Shown here: one piece after another, positions 34,682 to 43,515 of the stretch | Position numbering within the stretch: position 1 is the stretch's first letter | How the letters are laid out: the number at the start of each line of letters is the position of its first letter | Assembly (NCBI GenBank): GCA_015488685.1 | Contig: WFNH01000090.1 | Span: 1-56,732 of the forward strand | Length of the DNA: 56,732 nt | Source: Marinosulfonomonas sp. | GTDB lineage: Bacteria; Pseudomonadota; Alphaproteobacteria; Rhodobacterales; Rhodobacteraceae | Direction of reading: 5' to 3' | Position numbers and translations under genes: made by a program | Notes under the pieces: model-generated | What the model was told of the DNA's origin: nothing | Database searches by the model: none | The model's input: the letters and a program-made list of their open reading frames with translations, nothing else

Positions 34682-34744
34682 GGGTGCCCGTGGAATACGG
34701 GCGCACATTCATGCAAATGTCTCATAACCCGGGAGGAGACCCCA

Positions 34745-35752
34745 ATGAAATTTTTGACTGCTGTCACCGCTGCTGTGGCGCTTTCTTTCACCGCACAAAC
34801 CGCCGCTGCGTCGGCTGGTTGTGACGAAGGCGAAATCGTAATCAAATTCGCCCATGTGACCAACACCGACAAACACCCCAAAGGGATTGCCGCTGCTTTG
34901 CTGGCCAAACGTGTCAACGAAGAGATGGATGGCAAGGCCTGTATGGAGGTTTACCCCAACTCGACCCTCTATGATGACAACAAGGTTCTGGAAGCCATGT
35001 TGCAGGGTGATGTTCAACTGGCCGCGCCATCGCTGTCGAAATTCGAGAAGTTCACCAAGAAATTCCGCCTGTTTGATCTGCCCTTCATGTTCAAAAGCAT
35101 GGACGCGGTTGATGCCTATCAATCCTCGGACGCCGGTCAGGCACTGCTGGATTCGATGCAGAAACGTGGCCTTCAGGGGCTGGCCTTCTGGCACAACGGT
35201 CTGAAGCAACTGTCGGCCAACAAGCCGCTGATCCATCCTTCGGATGCCAATGGTCTGAAATTCCGCGTGCAATCGTCGGACGTTCTGGTGGCCCAGATGG
35301 AAGCGATCGGTGCAAGCCCGCAGAAAATGGCATTTTCCGAAGTATACGGCGCGCTGCAACAGGGTGTTGTGGATGGTCAGGAAAACACCTGGTCCAACAT
35401 CTATGGCAAGAAGTTCTACGAAGTTCAGGATGGTGTGACCGAAACCAACCACGGTATCATCGACTATCTGGTTGTGACCAATGTTGACTGGCTGGAAAGT
35501 CTGGATGCCGACGTGCGCGACCAGTTTCTGACCATTCTGGGCGAAGTCACCAAAACCCGCAACGCCGAAGCTTTTGCCGTGAACGAAGCTGCCAAACAGT
35601 CGATCATCGACGCAGGCGGTGTAATCCGCACCCTGACACCTGAACAGCGTCAGGAATGGGTTGATGCAATGAAACCGGTTTGGGACCAGTTCAAAGGCGA
35701 CGTTGGCCAAGACGCCATCGACGCTGCACAAGCAGTTAACGACTCGATGTAA
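34745..35752 (+). CDS. dctP: TRAP transporter substrate-binding protein, DctP family
   Basis: A 335-residue periplasmic C4-dicarboxylate-binding protein. A signal peptide is visible (FLTAVTAAVALSFTAQTAAASA). The DctP fold is shown by IKFAHVTNTDKHPKG, EVYPNSTLYDDNK, the conserved Arg in GLKFRVQSS, and QENTWSNIYGKKFYEVQ. GGGAGGAG precedes the ATG. It is first in the dctPQM operon and is separated from dctQ by a strong hairpin, which would let it be made in excess of the membrane subunits. Confidence 0.95.
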   Translation: MKFLTAVTAAVALSFTAQTAAASAGCDEGEIVIKFAHVTNTDKHPKGIAAALLAKRVNEEMDGKACMEVYPNSTLYDDNKVLEAMLQGDVQLAAPSLSKFEKFTKKFRLFDLPFMFKSMDAVDAYQSSDAGQALLDSMQKRGLQGLAFWHNGLKQLSANKPLIHPSDANGLKFRVQSSDVLVAQMEAIGASPQKMAFSEVYGALQQGVVDGQENTWSNIYGKKFYEVQDGVTETNHGIIDYLVVTNVDWLESLDADVRDQFLTILGEVTKTRNAEAFAVNEAAKQSIIDAGGVIRTLTPEQRQEWVDAMKPVWDQFKGDVGQDAIDAAQAVNDSM

Positions 35753-35771
35753 GAGCCGTTCAAAAGATCTG

Positions 35772-35802
35772 CGCGCGCCCCGCTGAACGAGGGCGCGCGT
35801 TT
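35772..35802 (+). terminator. Intercistronic hairpin between dctP and dctQ
   Basis: CGCGCGCCC / GGGCGCGCG arms, 10-nt loop, followed by TTTCAATTTT. Partial termination or 3' protection of dctP mRNA is likely. Confidence 0.7.
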
Positions 35803-35833
35803 CAATTTTACGAAAAACAGGGAGGGGGACAGG

Positions 35834-36508
35834 ATGCATCCGAAACCAGGTGCAAGCTTTGTCGACCGGATCGAGGAAACGCTGATTGCGTTTCTGCTGG
35901 GCGCGATGACGCTGCTGACATTCGCCAATGTGGTTGCGCGTTATGTCTTTAACTCCAACATTCTGTGGGCGCTGGAACTGACGGTGTTCATGTTTGCCTG
36001 GCTGGTATTGCTGGGCGCCTCCTATGCGGTCAAGAAAGGCGCGCATCTGGGGGTGGATGCGGTGATCGACATGTTGCCAAAGGGGCCGCGCCGTTTGCTG
36101 GCACTGATCGCCGTGCTGATCTGCATATTCTATAGCTTCCTGCTGCTGAAAGGGGCTTGGGATTACTGGGCCAATTTCGCCAACTTGCCGCAAACCGAAG
36201 GTCGCTGGTTCCCCACCGGCTTCCAGGAAAAATTCCGCGGCAAGGGCTGGTATGAAACCAACGATATTCCCCTGCCGGCCTTTCTGAACTGGATGCAAGG
36301 GGCATTCAATGACGGGGACTCCTATGAAAAGTTGCCCCGAATGGTGCCTTATATGGTGCTGCCGTTGTCGATGGCGTTGTTGCTGTTTCGGTTTATTCAA
36401 ACCGGTATAGCGGTCTGGACCGGCAAAATGGACCGGATCATCGCCAGCCATGAAGTCGAGGATGAAATCGCCGAAATTCAGGAATTACGCGGGGAGGATG
36501 AACAATGA
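35834..36508 (+). CDS. dctQ: TRAP transporter small permease, DctQ family
   Basis: A 224-residue inner-membrane protein with four hydrophobic segments, the DctQ pattern (ETLIAFLLGAMTLLTFANVV, ALELTVFMFAWLVLLGASYA, VKKGAHLGVD). It has a longer than usual hydrophilic insert between segments 3 and 4 (GRWFPTGFQEKFRGKGWYE, short form) and an acidic C-terminus. GGAGGGGG precedes the ATG. Its stop overlaps dctM by 4 bp. It bridges the binding protein and the large permease. Confidence 0.93.
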   Translation: MHPKPGASFVDRIEETLIAFLLGAMTLLTFANVVARYVFNSNILWALELTVFMFAWLVLLGASYAVKKGAHLGVDAVIDMLPKGPRRLLALIAVLICIFYSFLLLKGAWDYWANFANLPQTEGRWFPTGFQEKFRGKGWYETNDIPLPAFLNWMQGAFNDGDSYEKLPRMVPYMVLPLSMALLLFRFIQTGIAVWTGKMDRIIASHEVEDEIAEIQELRGEDEQ

Positions 36509-37899
36509 CAGTTGCTTTCCTTTTTGCGATGGTCGTCGGCCTGATGATGATCGGTGTGCCGATTGCGGTTGCGCTGGGGTTCAGTTCGATCCTGTTTCTG
36601 TTGATTTTCTCGGACGCTTCACTGGCCGCGATTGCACAAACCCTGTTTTCCGCCTTCGAGGGCCATTCGACCCTGCTGGCGATTCCTTTCTTCATCCTTG
36701 CCTCAAGCTTTATGTCAACCGGCGGTGTGGCCGAGCGGATTATCCGGTTTTCCATCGCTTGCGTTGGCCACCTGCGCGGTGGTCTGGCGATTGCCGGTGT
36801 GTTCGCCTGTATGATGTTTGCGGCCTTGTCGGGTTCATCCCCTGCAACAGTGGTGGCCATCGGCTCGATCGTGATCGCGGCGATGACCAAAGCGGGCTAT
36901 ACCAAGGATTTCGCCGCCGGTGTGATCTGTAACGCGGGCACATTGGGTATTCTGATCCCGCCCTCGATCGTCATGGTGGTTTACGCCGCTGCGGTCGAGG
37001 TTTCCGTGGGCCGGATGTTCCTTGCCGGTATCATCCCCGGCCTGCTGGCCGGTGGGATGCTGATGGTTGCCATCTATGTGATGGCGCGGGTTAAAAACAT
37101 GCCAGCGGGTGAATGGGCCGGTTGGAACGAGGTCGGGAACGCCTTTGCCGATGCCTTTTGGGGATTGATGCTGATCGTGATTATTATGGTCGGTATTTAC
37201 GGTATCCCCGGTGTGACCTCGGCCATCTTCACCCCGACAGAAGCGGCGGCGGTGGCATCGATCTATGCCTTTTTGATTGCCAGCTTTGTTTACCGCGACA
37301 TGGGACCATTGGCCGCCAAAGAGGGTGGGGCAAAAACCAGTCTGCTGAAAAAGCCCCAAGCATTGATCACGGCCTTTTTCCACCGTGACACACAACGCAC
37401 TTTGTTCGAGGCGGGCAAGCTGACCGTTACGCTGATGTTCGTGATCGCCAATGCGTTGATCCTGAAACATGTGCTGACCGAACAACAGATCCCGCAGCAA
37501 GTGGCCAATGCCATGTTAAGCGCCGGATTTGGCTGGGTGATGTTCCTTGTGGTGGTCAATGTGATCCTGTTGATCGGCGGGCAGTTTATGGAGCCATCCG
37601 GCCTGTTGGTAATTGTCGCGCCGCTGGTATTCCCGATTGCGATGAAACTGGGGATTGATCCGATCCATCTGGGGATCATCATGGTGGTGAATATGGAAAT
37701 TGGCATGATCACCCCGCCTGTCGGCCTGAACCTGTTCGTGACATCGGGGGTTGCGGGGATGCCGATGATGCGGGTGGTCAAGGCGGCACTGCCGTTTTTG
37801 GCTGTGCTGTTCGTGTTCCTGATTTTGGTCACCTATATCCCGTGGCTGTCGACCGCTATTCCGAATGCGGTGATGGGCCCGGAAGTGATTACCAAGTAA
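36505..37899 (+). CDS. dctM: TRAP transporter large permease, DctM family
   Basis: A 464-residue inner-membrane subunit with about a dozen hydrophobic segments that carries substrate with Na+ or H+ symport. Typical motifs: AALSGSSPATVVAIGSI, GILIPPSIVMVVYA, TPTEAAAVASIYAF, and the late MEIGMITPPVGLNLFV. The length is slightly above the usual 425-430, due to a hydrophilic loop near residue 275-295 (KEGGAKTSLLKKPQ). It is last in dctPQM and followed by a bidirectional terminator. Confidence 0.95.
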   Translation: MTVAFLFAMVVGLMMIGVPIAVALGFSSILFLLIFSDASLAAIAQTLFSAFEGHSTLLAIPFFILASSFMSTGGVAERIIRFSIACVGHLRGGLAIAGVFACMMFAALSGSSPATVVAIGSIVIAAMTKAGYTKDFAAGVICNAGTLGILIPPSIVMVVYAAAVEVSVGRMFLAGIIPGLLAGGMLMVAIYVMARVKNMPAGEWAGWNEVGNAFADAFWGLMLIVIIMVGIYGIPGVTSAIFTPTEAAAVASIYAFLIASFVYRDMGPLAAKEGGAKTSLLKKPQALITAFFHRDTQRTLFEAGKLTVTLMFVIANALILKHVLTEQQIPQQVANAMLSAGFGWVMFLVVVNVILLIGGQFMEPSGLLVIVAPLVFPIAMKLGIDPIHLGIIMVVNMEIGMITPPVGLNLFVTSGVAGMPMMRVVKAALPFLAVLFVFLILVTYIPWLSTAIPNAVMGPEVITK

Positions 37900-37920
37900 A
37901 CTCTGTGTATAAAGTGCGAT

Positions 37921-37953
37921 AAAGCCGCCAAGGGGAACCTCGGCGGCTTTTTT
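37921..37953. terminator. Bidirectional terminator between dctM and tpiA
   Basis: AAAGCCGCC / GGCGGCTTT arms with a 12-nt loop and TTTTTT on the plus strand; it serves both convergent transcripts. Confidence 0.85.
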
Positions 37954-37974
37954 GTATCTGATGGTTGGGCCGGA

Positions 37975-38724
37975 TCAGGCCGTTTCGAGCGCCGAAATGA
38001 TGCCGGAGAAATCGGCCGCCTTTAGCGATGCCCCGCCGACAAGGGCACCATCCACATTCGCAACATCAAAGATCTCTGCCGCGTTGCCGGGTTTCACGGA
38101 GCCGCCATAAAGGATGCTGATGTTATCGCCGGTTTCTGCGCCAAAACGCTCGATCAGGATCTTGCGGATGAAATCGTGCACCTCGCCGATTTGCTCCAGC
38201 GTGGGCACCTTGCCGGTGCCGATCGCCCAGATCGGTTCATAGGCGACAACCGTATTGGTGGCTGTGGCCGTATCGGGGATGGAGCCTGCCAATTGCGTTC
38301 CGATCACATCCAGCGTTTGCCCTGCAACGCGCTGATCGTCGGATTCCCCGCAGCAGATCACTGCCACCAGACCGGCATCGGTGGCGGCGCTGGCCTTGGC
38401 GCGGATGTCGGCATCGGTTTCGTGGTGGTCCTGACGGCGTTCGGAATGGCCGACAATCACATGGCTTGCCCCCGCATCCACCAGCATACCCGCGGCAATA
38501 TCGCCGGTATGGGCGCCAGAGGGTTCGGCATGGCAATCCTGTCCGCCGGTGTGGATAGGCCCCTCGCCAATCCGTGCGGCCATGGCCGAAACCAATGTGG
38601 CGGGCGGGCACAGCAGGATTTCGCATTTCGGGGCAGGGTGGGCGGCCAGCAGCGCATCGACCTCGGCCAGTGACGCGGTGGTGCCGTTCATTTTCCAGTT
38701 TCCGGCGGCAAGTTTTTTACGCAT
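37975..38724 (-). CDS. tpiA: Triosephosphate isomerase
   Basis: A 249-residue TIM-barrel enzyme interconverting dihydroxyacetone phosphate and glyceraldehyde 3-phosphate. Catalytic elements: N and K in AAGNWKMNG, His in VIVGHSERR, Glu in [12 protein letters not shown], and the phosphate loop ILYGGSVKP. Two ATGs are available; the one at 38724 has AAGGGA at 8 bp, while the one at 38730 is only 2 bp from it, so the shorter form is used. Confidence 0.96.
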   Translation of the reverse strand: MRKKLAAGNWKMNGTTASLAEVDALLAAHPAPKCEILLCPPATLVSAMAARIGEGPIHTGGQDCHAEPSGAHTGDIAAGMLVDAGASHVIVGHSERRQDHHETDADIRAKASAATDAGLVAVICCGESDDQRVAGQTLDVIGTQLAGSIPDTATATNTVVAYEPIWAIGTGKVPTLEQIGEVHDFIRKILIERFGAETGDNISILYGGSVKPGNAAEIFDVANVDGALVGGASLKAADFSGIISALETA

Positions 38725-38822
38725 GATCATTATCCCTTTGTTGGTTGGGATAATTGATGCCCTATATCGGCGTATGATGGCAAGGTGTTCGCGGTAACTG
38801 CGGCAAGTGAACGCGTTCGCCT

Positions 38823-39134
38823 CTAAAGGGCATCCAGCGCCTTTTGCCCCCAGATCAACGCTGCATTAGGGTCGTAATTGGCTGTGTCGGGCAGGGTCCA
38901 ATAGGCCATTTTATCGCCTGTCTCTACCCCGAATTGCCGCCCGCCTGCGGCAGAGATTTCATCGGCAAAGGCCCCTTTGGCCTTCAGATACAGGGTGCCC
39001 TCGCGATCCAGCATGGCGAATATGGTGCCATCACAATAGATCGACAATCCCCCCATCATTTTACGGGTGGTGATCTGGCCCAGCGGGTCAAACATATCGT
39101 GTACAAAGGTGATATCTGTGTCGCTGACACTCAT
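38823..39134 (-). CDS. TfoX/Sxy N-terminal domain protein, copy 2
   Basis: A 103-residue protein consisting only of the TfoX/Sxy N-terminal domain ([46 protein letters not shown]). TfoX/Sxy proteins with both domains control competence; single N-domain proteins have no defined role. It overlaps the preceding gene by 4 bp, and the two are tandem paralogues. Confidence 0.82.
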   Translation of the reverse strand: MSVSDTDITFVHDMFDPLGQITTRKMMGGLSIYCDGTIFAMLDREGTLYLKAKGAFADEISAAGGRQFGVETGDKMAYWTLPDTANYDPNAALIWGQKALDAL

Positions 39135-39496
39135 TTTCTGGCCTGTTTGGCTTTGGTGCGCTTGGTCGCGGCCTTTTGGGCCGGAACCATGGATTTTCTG
39201 GCCCAGAACAGGGCTTCGTCCGGATCATCCAGCGCGCTTTCAGGCATAGATACGAGGCCGGGTATAACACGCACACCGGTTTTGGTATCGTATTGGAACG
39301 GCTCGGACCCCGCATCGGCATATTCGGCAGCAAGGGGTTTGTCGACCTTCATATACAGGGCGTCACCAAAGATCACCGCAAACATCGCATCATCGATATA
39401 AAGGGCGGTGCCACCGAACAAGCGGCCGGTTCTGATCGGGCCAAGATCGGCGAACAGATCACGGGCGTGGGCCAGAAATTCGGGATCAGTCGACAC
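39131..39496 (-). CDS. TfoX/Sxy N-terminal domain protein, copy 1
   Basis: A 121-residue TfoX N-domain protein (GRLFGGTALYIDDAMFAVIF, LYMKVDKPLAAEY, PDEALFWARKS) with a Lys/Ala-rich tail. It begins with GTG at 39496, overlapping the stop of the IscA-like gene by one base, and its stop overlaps copy 2 by 4 bp, so the three genes look like one transcript. Confidence 0.82.
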   Translation of the reverse strand: MSTDPEFLAHARDLFADLGPIRTGRLFGGTALYIDDAMFAVIFGDALYMKVDKPLAAEYADAGSEPFQYDTKTGVRVIPGLVSMPESALDDPDEALFWARKSMVPAQKAATKRTKAKQARK

Positions 39497-39846
39497 TACA
39501 TCTCTGCGAATTTAATGGATTCGCCGCAGCCGCAGGATTCTGTCACGTTGGGGTTGCGGAATTTGAAGCCGCTTTCCAGCAAGGAAACCTCGTAATCGAT
39601 TTCAGTGCCGAACAGGAACATTTGCGCCATCGGGGCAATCATCACCCGCGCGCCGTCCTGTTCCACCACTTCGTCCATCGGATCGACTGCGTCCACATAG
39701 TCCATAGTGTATTCCATCCCTGCGCAGCCGCCCTTTTTGACACCAATACGCAAGCCCTGATGGCCCTTTTCAGCCATCAGTTTCGAAATCTGTTTCGCTG
39801 CGATCGGGGTCATGCTGACCGCCTGTTTGCCGGGGATGCCGAACAT
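39496..39846 (-). CDS. A-type iron-sulfur carrier (IscA/SufA/ErpA family)
   Basis: A 116-residue A-type carrier that hands Fe-S clusters to apo-proteins. The three conserved cysteines are Cys41 (GGCAGMEY), Cys105 and Cys107 (SCGCGES). The ATG at 39846 (MFGIPGKQ) has AGGAGA upstream; a 15-codon upstream extension lacks one. A SufT-like gene lies 100 bp upstream in the same direction, together forming a cluster-maturation pair. Confidence 0.92.
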   Translation of the reverse strand: MFGIPGKQAVSMTPIAAKQISKLMAEKGHQGLRIGVKKGGCAGMEYTMDYVDAVDPMDEVVEQDGARVMIAPMAQMFLFGTEIDYEVSLLESGFKFRNPNVTESCGCGESIKFAEM

Positions 39847-39948
39847 GGGGTTCTCCTGTTTGCCTTTATAACATAGGACGGACAGCGCCAAATCTCAAGT
39901 TAGCAGAGAACTGGTGTTGCGCACTGCCCGTTCTGTTGGTTTGGGCGG

Positions 39949-40314
39949 TTACATGAAACCCAGCTCAAGGCGGGCCTCGTCGGACATCATGTCCATGCCC
40001 CACTGCGGTTCCCATACCAGTTCGACATTGACGGTTTTCACACCGGCCAGCGGCGAAATTGCATCGGCAATCCAGCCCGGCATTTCTCCGGCGACAGGAC
40101 AGCCCGGCGCGGTCAGGGACATATAGATCTGCACATCGCCCTCGTCTGAAATCTCGATCGTATAGACAAGGCCCAGATCATAGATGTTCACCGGCACCTC
40201 GGGGTCATAGACCGAGCGGCAGGCCTCGACGATTTTGTCATACAGCGGATGGTCCGTGCTGGACGGTTTGATCAGCGGTGTGCCTTCTAGCGGTGTGTCG
40301 GATTCGGCAGTCAT
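39949..40314 (-). CDS. sufT: DUF59/MIP18-family Fe-S maturation protein (SufT-like)
   Basis: A 121-residue protein of the DUF59 family that takes part in Fe-S cluster maturation. Core features: VYDPEVPVNIYDLGLVYTIEI (short: DPEVPVNIYDLGLVY), TAPGCPVAGEMPG with the conserved Cys, and VWEPQWGMDMMSDEAR. It begins with a Ser/Thr/Pro-rich stretch. It precedes the A-type carrier on the same strand. Confidence 0.9.
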   Translation of the reverse strand: MTAESDTPLEGTPLIKPSSTDHPLYDKIVEACRSVYDPEVPVNIYDLGLVYTIEISDEGDVQIYMSLTAPGCPVAGEMPGWIADAISPLAGVKTVNVELVWEPQWGMDMMSDEARLELGFM

Positions 40315-40415
40315 GGGACCCTCTTTGGATTACTTGACTGAATATATAAGGATTGCAGTCGCAGTCGTCCAGAGGGGAAGCACCGCAATCGGGGTGCGGC
40401 GTTTTTGCAAGGGCG

Positions 40416-40452
40416 GGTAAAAATGGCCCGCATGAAAAACACACGGGCCATT
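40416..40452 (-). terminator. Minus-strand terminator after the 40511 gene
   Basis: AATGGCCCG / CGGGCCATT arms with a loop of about 11 nt; on the minus strand TTTTTAC follows the stem. It lies about 60 bp past the orphan's stop codon. Confidence 0.7.
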
Positions 40453-40510
40453 CGGTTTGTAGTGAGTGGTCGTTACTTAGCAAGGCATGATGCCCCATCC
40501 GGCAGCATAG

Positions 40511-40798
40511 TTATTCAACCAGCATGGTGTATTTGCTGATGAAATCCTCATTTTCTTCAATCACGGTTTCAACGACCTGAATGGCCTCTTGTAAAGACGC
40601 AATTCCGGTGATTGTGCTGTCGCGTAGGCGAATAGCGTAGGAAAGATTGCCATCGACATCGGATTCGGTGTTGATGAACAGGCTCATCCGCGATCCGACG
40701 CGAATGTAATGGGCACTGCGCAATTCTTTGCCCTTGTAGGTCCATTTTCCGCGCATATCATGCAGCACGAAGCTTTTGATCGTCTTTGGAAATTCCAT
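40511..40798 (-). CDS. Small protein of unknown function
   Basis: A 95-residue hydrophilic protein with no family I recognise. It begins MEFPKTIKSFVLHDMRGKW, has mixed strand-like sequence in the middle (RVGSRMSLFINTESD) and an acidic helical end (ETVIEENEDFISKY). GGAG lies just before the ATG, and a terminator follows the stop, so it looks like a real single-gene unit. Confidence 0.65.
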   Translation of the reverse strand: MEFPKTIKSFVLHDMRGKWTYKGKELRSAHYIRVGSRMSLFINTESDVDGNLSYAIRLRDSTITGIASLQEAIQVVETVIEENEDFISKYTMLVE

Positions 40799-40887
40799 TT
40801 CGTTTCTCCATCTAGGGCTTGCAGCAGGTCGGAACGCAGGGCAAATGCCTTACCGTTCCGACCCGCCGTTAGGCTTTCTATTCCAGT

Positions 40888-42231
40888 TTACGCGGCTGCC
40901 GCTTCAATATCGGGCAGGCCCGTTTCCGGATCGTGTATCGCGTCTTCTGATCGGGCAATAACCACCGCTGCGCAGGCGTCGCCCCAAACATTGATCGCTG
41001 TGCGGAACTGGTCAAGAATCCGGTCAATCGCCAAAATCAGACCAATGCCGTCAAGCGGCAAACCGACCGCTGTCAGAACGATACCCATAGTCACCAGTCC
41101 AGCACCCGGAATGGCCGCTGCACCAATAGCCGCCAGAGAGGCCGTGATGAAGATAACGAGCTGCATGCCGAAGGTCAGGTCGATCCCCAGCAACTGGGCG
41201 ATAAAGATAACCGCCACGGATTCATACAGCGCCGTACCATCCATGTTGACCGTCGCGCCCAGAGGCAACACAAAGTTGGATATCTTTGGCTCCACTCCGG
41301 CCCGCTCCGTCAGGTTTGACATGGTCATGGGCAGGGTTGCCGCCGATGACGCAGTGGACCAGGCCGTCATCAACGCCGGTGCCACGGCCTTGAACAGCTT
41401 GATCGGGTTGTATTTACCAAAGATCCACACCAGTGCTGTCAGCGTGATGAAGGCATGAATGGCAAGCCCCGTCAGCACTGTTGCTGCATATTTGGCCAGC
41501 GCCGCAAGCGCAGGAAAGCCAAGATCCATGAAGATCGCGGCCACCAGCATGAAGATGGCATAAGGCGCGATTTTCATCACGGCCATGATGCCGGCCTGCA
41601 TGATCCGGTCAAGCCCGTGGATGGCATCGGTCAGCGTATCGGATGCTTTTCCGACAATCGAGGCCATGATTGCAAGGAAAATAGTAAAGAATATTACTTG
41701 CAGGATATTGCCTTGTGCAAAGGCCGCCGCCGAGTTTTTCGGGATCATATTAACAAAGGTGTCAATGATGATAATCACAGCCGATTTTTCACCAACCCCT
41801 GCGTTTCCGACCTTGCCCGGCACTTCGGTTCCGATTCCAAGGGCTGACAAGGCCTCCTTGTCAATTCCCAAGCCGGGGTTAAAGACATTCACCACGATCA
41901 GGCCAGCGCCAACCGCCAGCGCCGTTGTCAGAAAGTAGAACCCGACTGTTTTACCGCCCAGTTTGCCAAGGGCACGGACATCGCCAAGATTGACAATAGC
42001 CATAAAGATCGAGGCAAACACCAGCGGAATGATGAGCATCCGCAGAAGGCGGATAAAGATTTCACCGCCATAATTGAAGATGGTCTTGGTGATGTAAATC
42101 GGACCACTGGTAACGCCCGCCCCATAGCTGATGTTGATAAATAACCCCAGCGCAATGCCGAGCACGATTCCGAGCAGGATTTTCCATTGTAAATCCAGCC
42201 CCTTTTTCTTTTTTGGTTCACTTGTAGTCAT
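40888..42231 (-). CDS. Dicarboxylate/amino-acid:cation symporter (DAACS family)
   Basis: A 447-residue inner-membrane secondary transporter of the GltP/DctA family, moving dicarboxylates or acidic amino acids with Na+ or H+. The hallmark STASSAATLPMTM hairpin and the NMDGTALYESVAVIFIAQ (short: NMDGTALYESV) segment are present, with about eight membrane segments. The ATG at 42231 (MTTSEPKKKK) lies 4 bp after the stop of the binding-protein gene. This pairing with a periplasmic binding protein is odd because DAACS symporters normally work alone. Confidence 0.92.
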   Translation of the reverse strand: MTTSEPKKKKGLDLQWKILLGIVLGIALGLFINISYGAGVTSGPIYITKTIFNYGGEIFIRLLRMLIIPLVFASIFMAIVNLGDVRALGKLGGKTVGFYFLTTALAVGAGLIVVNVFNPGLGIDKEALSALGIGTEVPGKVGNAGVGEKSAVIIIIDTFVNMIPKNSAAAFAQGNILQVIFFTIFLAIMASIVGKASDTLTDAIHGLDRIMQAGIMAVMKIAPYAIFMLVAAIFMDLGFPALAALAKYAATVLTGLAIHAFITLTALVWIFGKYNPIKLFKAVAPALMTAWSTASSAATLPMTMSNLTERAGVEPKISNFVLPLGATVNMDGTALYESVAVIFIAQLLGIDLTFGMQLVIFITASLAAIGAAAIPGAGLVTMGIVLTAVGLPLDGIGLILAIDRILDQFRTAINVWGDACAAVVIARSEDAIHDPETGLPDIEAAAA

Positions 42232-42235
42232 GGGC

Positions 42236-43141
42236 TTAGTCCCCCCCGTAAACGTCATCGGTAAGATTATAGCTGCGTATAGAAAGCTGCGCTTTTACCG
42301 GTATGTAATTGTTCATGTATTCGATGACGCGCCCATTCCCTTGCAGTTCGGCAAGGATGAATGTGTCAAGCATATGGACGAAATCGAGATTGCCCTTGGC
42401 TACGGCATAGCCGTAGTTGTCCGGCTTGAACGGGCTATCGAATACCGTCACAACGAACTGCGCTGTTTTGGCATTGTCATGCAGCCAGACCTTCAGGAAC
42501 ATTTCATCATGCACCATGATATCGGCTTTGCCGGCCAGAACGGCCTCGGCTGCGGCTTCGTTGGTGTCATATTGAACAACCTGTGCATCGGGAAAGAACT
42601 GTGGAACAGCTTTTTCAGGTGATTTGCCTTTGGTCACGGCAATGACAAGATTGGCCATTTTGCCATTCTCGTTCAGGCGGGTGATCAGGCCGTTATAGTC
42701 CTTGACCTGTCCGGCCCCAAGTTTGCCCAGCCGCCCTTTGTTGGCCAACACGGACAATCCGGTTTCGAAATAGGGCTGTGAAAAATCCACGGCCATGGCA
42801 CGGTCAAAGGTGATGCTCATCCCGGCCATGACAACGTCGATCTGGCCTGACTGAACCATAGGGATCAGATCGCCAAACGAAGCCGGAACGACAAGCTGAA
42901 GCTTCACTCCCATCTTCTCGGCCAACAGGGCTGCGATATCTGCATCCACACCGACACGTTTGCCGTCTTGTTCAAATGAAAAGGGTTTGAACAGCGGATT
43001 GACACCGACTTTCAAAACACCTGATTGCGTGATCCGTGCAAGGGTCGAGGAACTGTTGTCCTGCGCCTTTACTTCTTTCGCACCTATACCCCAGACCATA
43101 GCGGTCAGGGCCATCAGCACCGGTAGTAGAAACCGTTTCAT
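42236..43141 (-). CDS. Periplasmic binding protein, family 3 (SBP_bac_3)
   Basis: A 301-residue exported protein with a signal peptide (FLLPVLMALTAMVWGIGAKEVKA, cleavage near Ala). The family 3 fold is shown by SGVLKVGVNPLFKPFSFEQD (split: LKVGVNPLFKPFSF), GVDADIAALLAEKMG, DVVMAGMSITFDRA and DNYGYAVAKGN, typical of amino-acid-binding proteins of ABC systems. No ABC permease or ATPase is adjacent; a DAACS symporter gene follows by 4 bp. Confidence 0.88.
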   Translation of the reverse strand: MKRFLLPVLMALTAMVWGIGAKEVKAQDNSSSTLARITQSGVLKVGVNPLFKPFSFEQDGKRVGVDADIAALLAEKMGVKLQLVVPASFGDLIPMVQSGQIDVVMAGMSITFDRAMAVDFSQPYFETGLSVLANKGRLGKLGAGQVKDYNGLITRLNENGKMANLVIAVTKGKSPEKAVPQFFPDAQVVQYDTNEAAAEAVLAGKADIMVHDEMFLKVWLHDNAKTAQFVVTVFDSPFKPDNYGYAVAKGNLDFVHMLDTFILAELQGNGRVIEYMNNYIPVKAQLSIRSYNLTDDVYGGD

Positions 43142-43241
43142 GGCGTAAGCCTCCCGTTTATGTAACGGGCCGCGCTTGACGTTTTATTATGATTACTATG
43201 CTGTCAATGCAGCCCAACTAATAGTGAAATTAACATTTTAC

Positions 43242-43253
43242 CGCGGTACCGCG
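43242..43253. promoter_or_regulatory. Perfect 12-bp palindrome upstream of the SBP gene
   Basis: CGCGGTACCGCG lies about 100 bp before the binding-protein start within a 374-bp non-coding stretch (43142-43515) that otherwise shows only AT-rich promoter-like sequence. Could be an operator for either divergent gene. Confidence 0.25.
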
Positions 43254-43515
43254 ATGTCTTGCACTCGCCTCCCTTTGTGTTCACCGTCCTCTAATAGACT
43301 GCGTATGTCGCACGGTGTTTTGCGGCACAACCATAGGGGTTTGGCTTGCTGTCTATTAACGATCAAGGCTAGGTCAGTTCCGGTGTTGACGCAAACGAAC
43401 CATTGTTAACAATATTTCAATTAATACGAATGTTTCATTAGGATTGTTTCCGAGTTTAGTATTGGGTTTTCTTGATTGATTGGTAAAATGGGCATATTGA
43501 AAGAAGGAAAATATT

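Noticed and set aside
34709-36451. 580-codon minus-strand ORF across dctP and dctQ
   Set aside because: Lies opposite two well-supported TRAP genes and has shadow-like composition.
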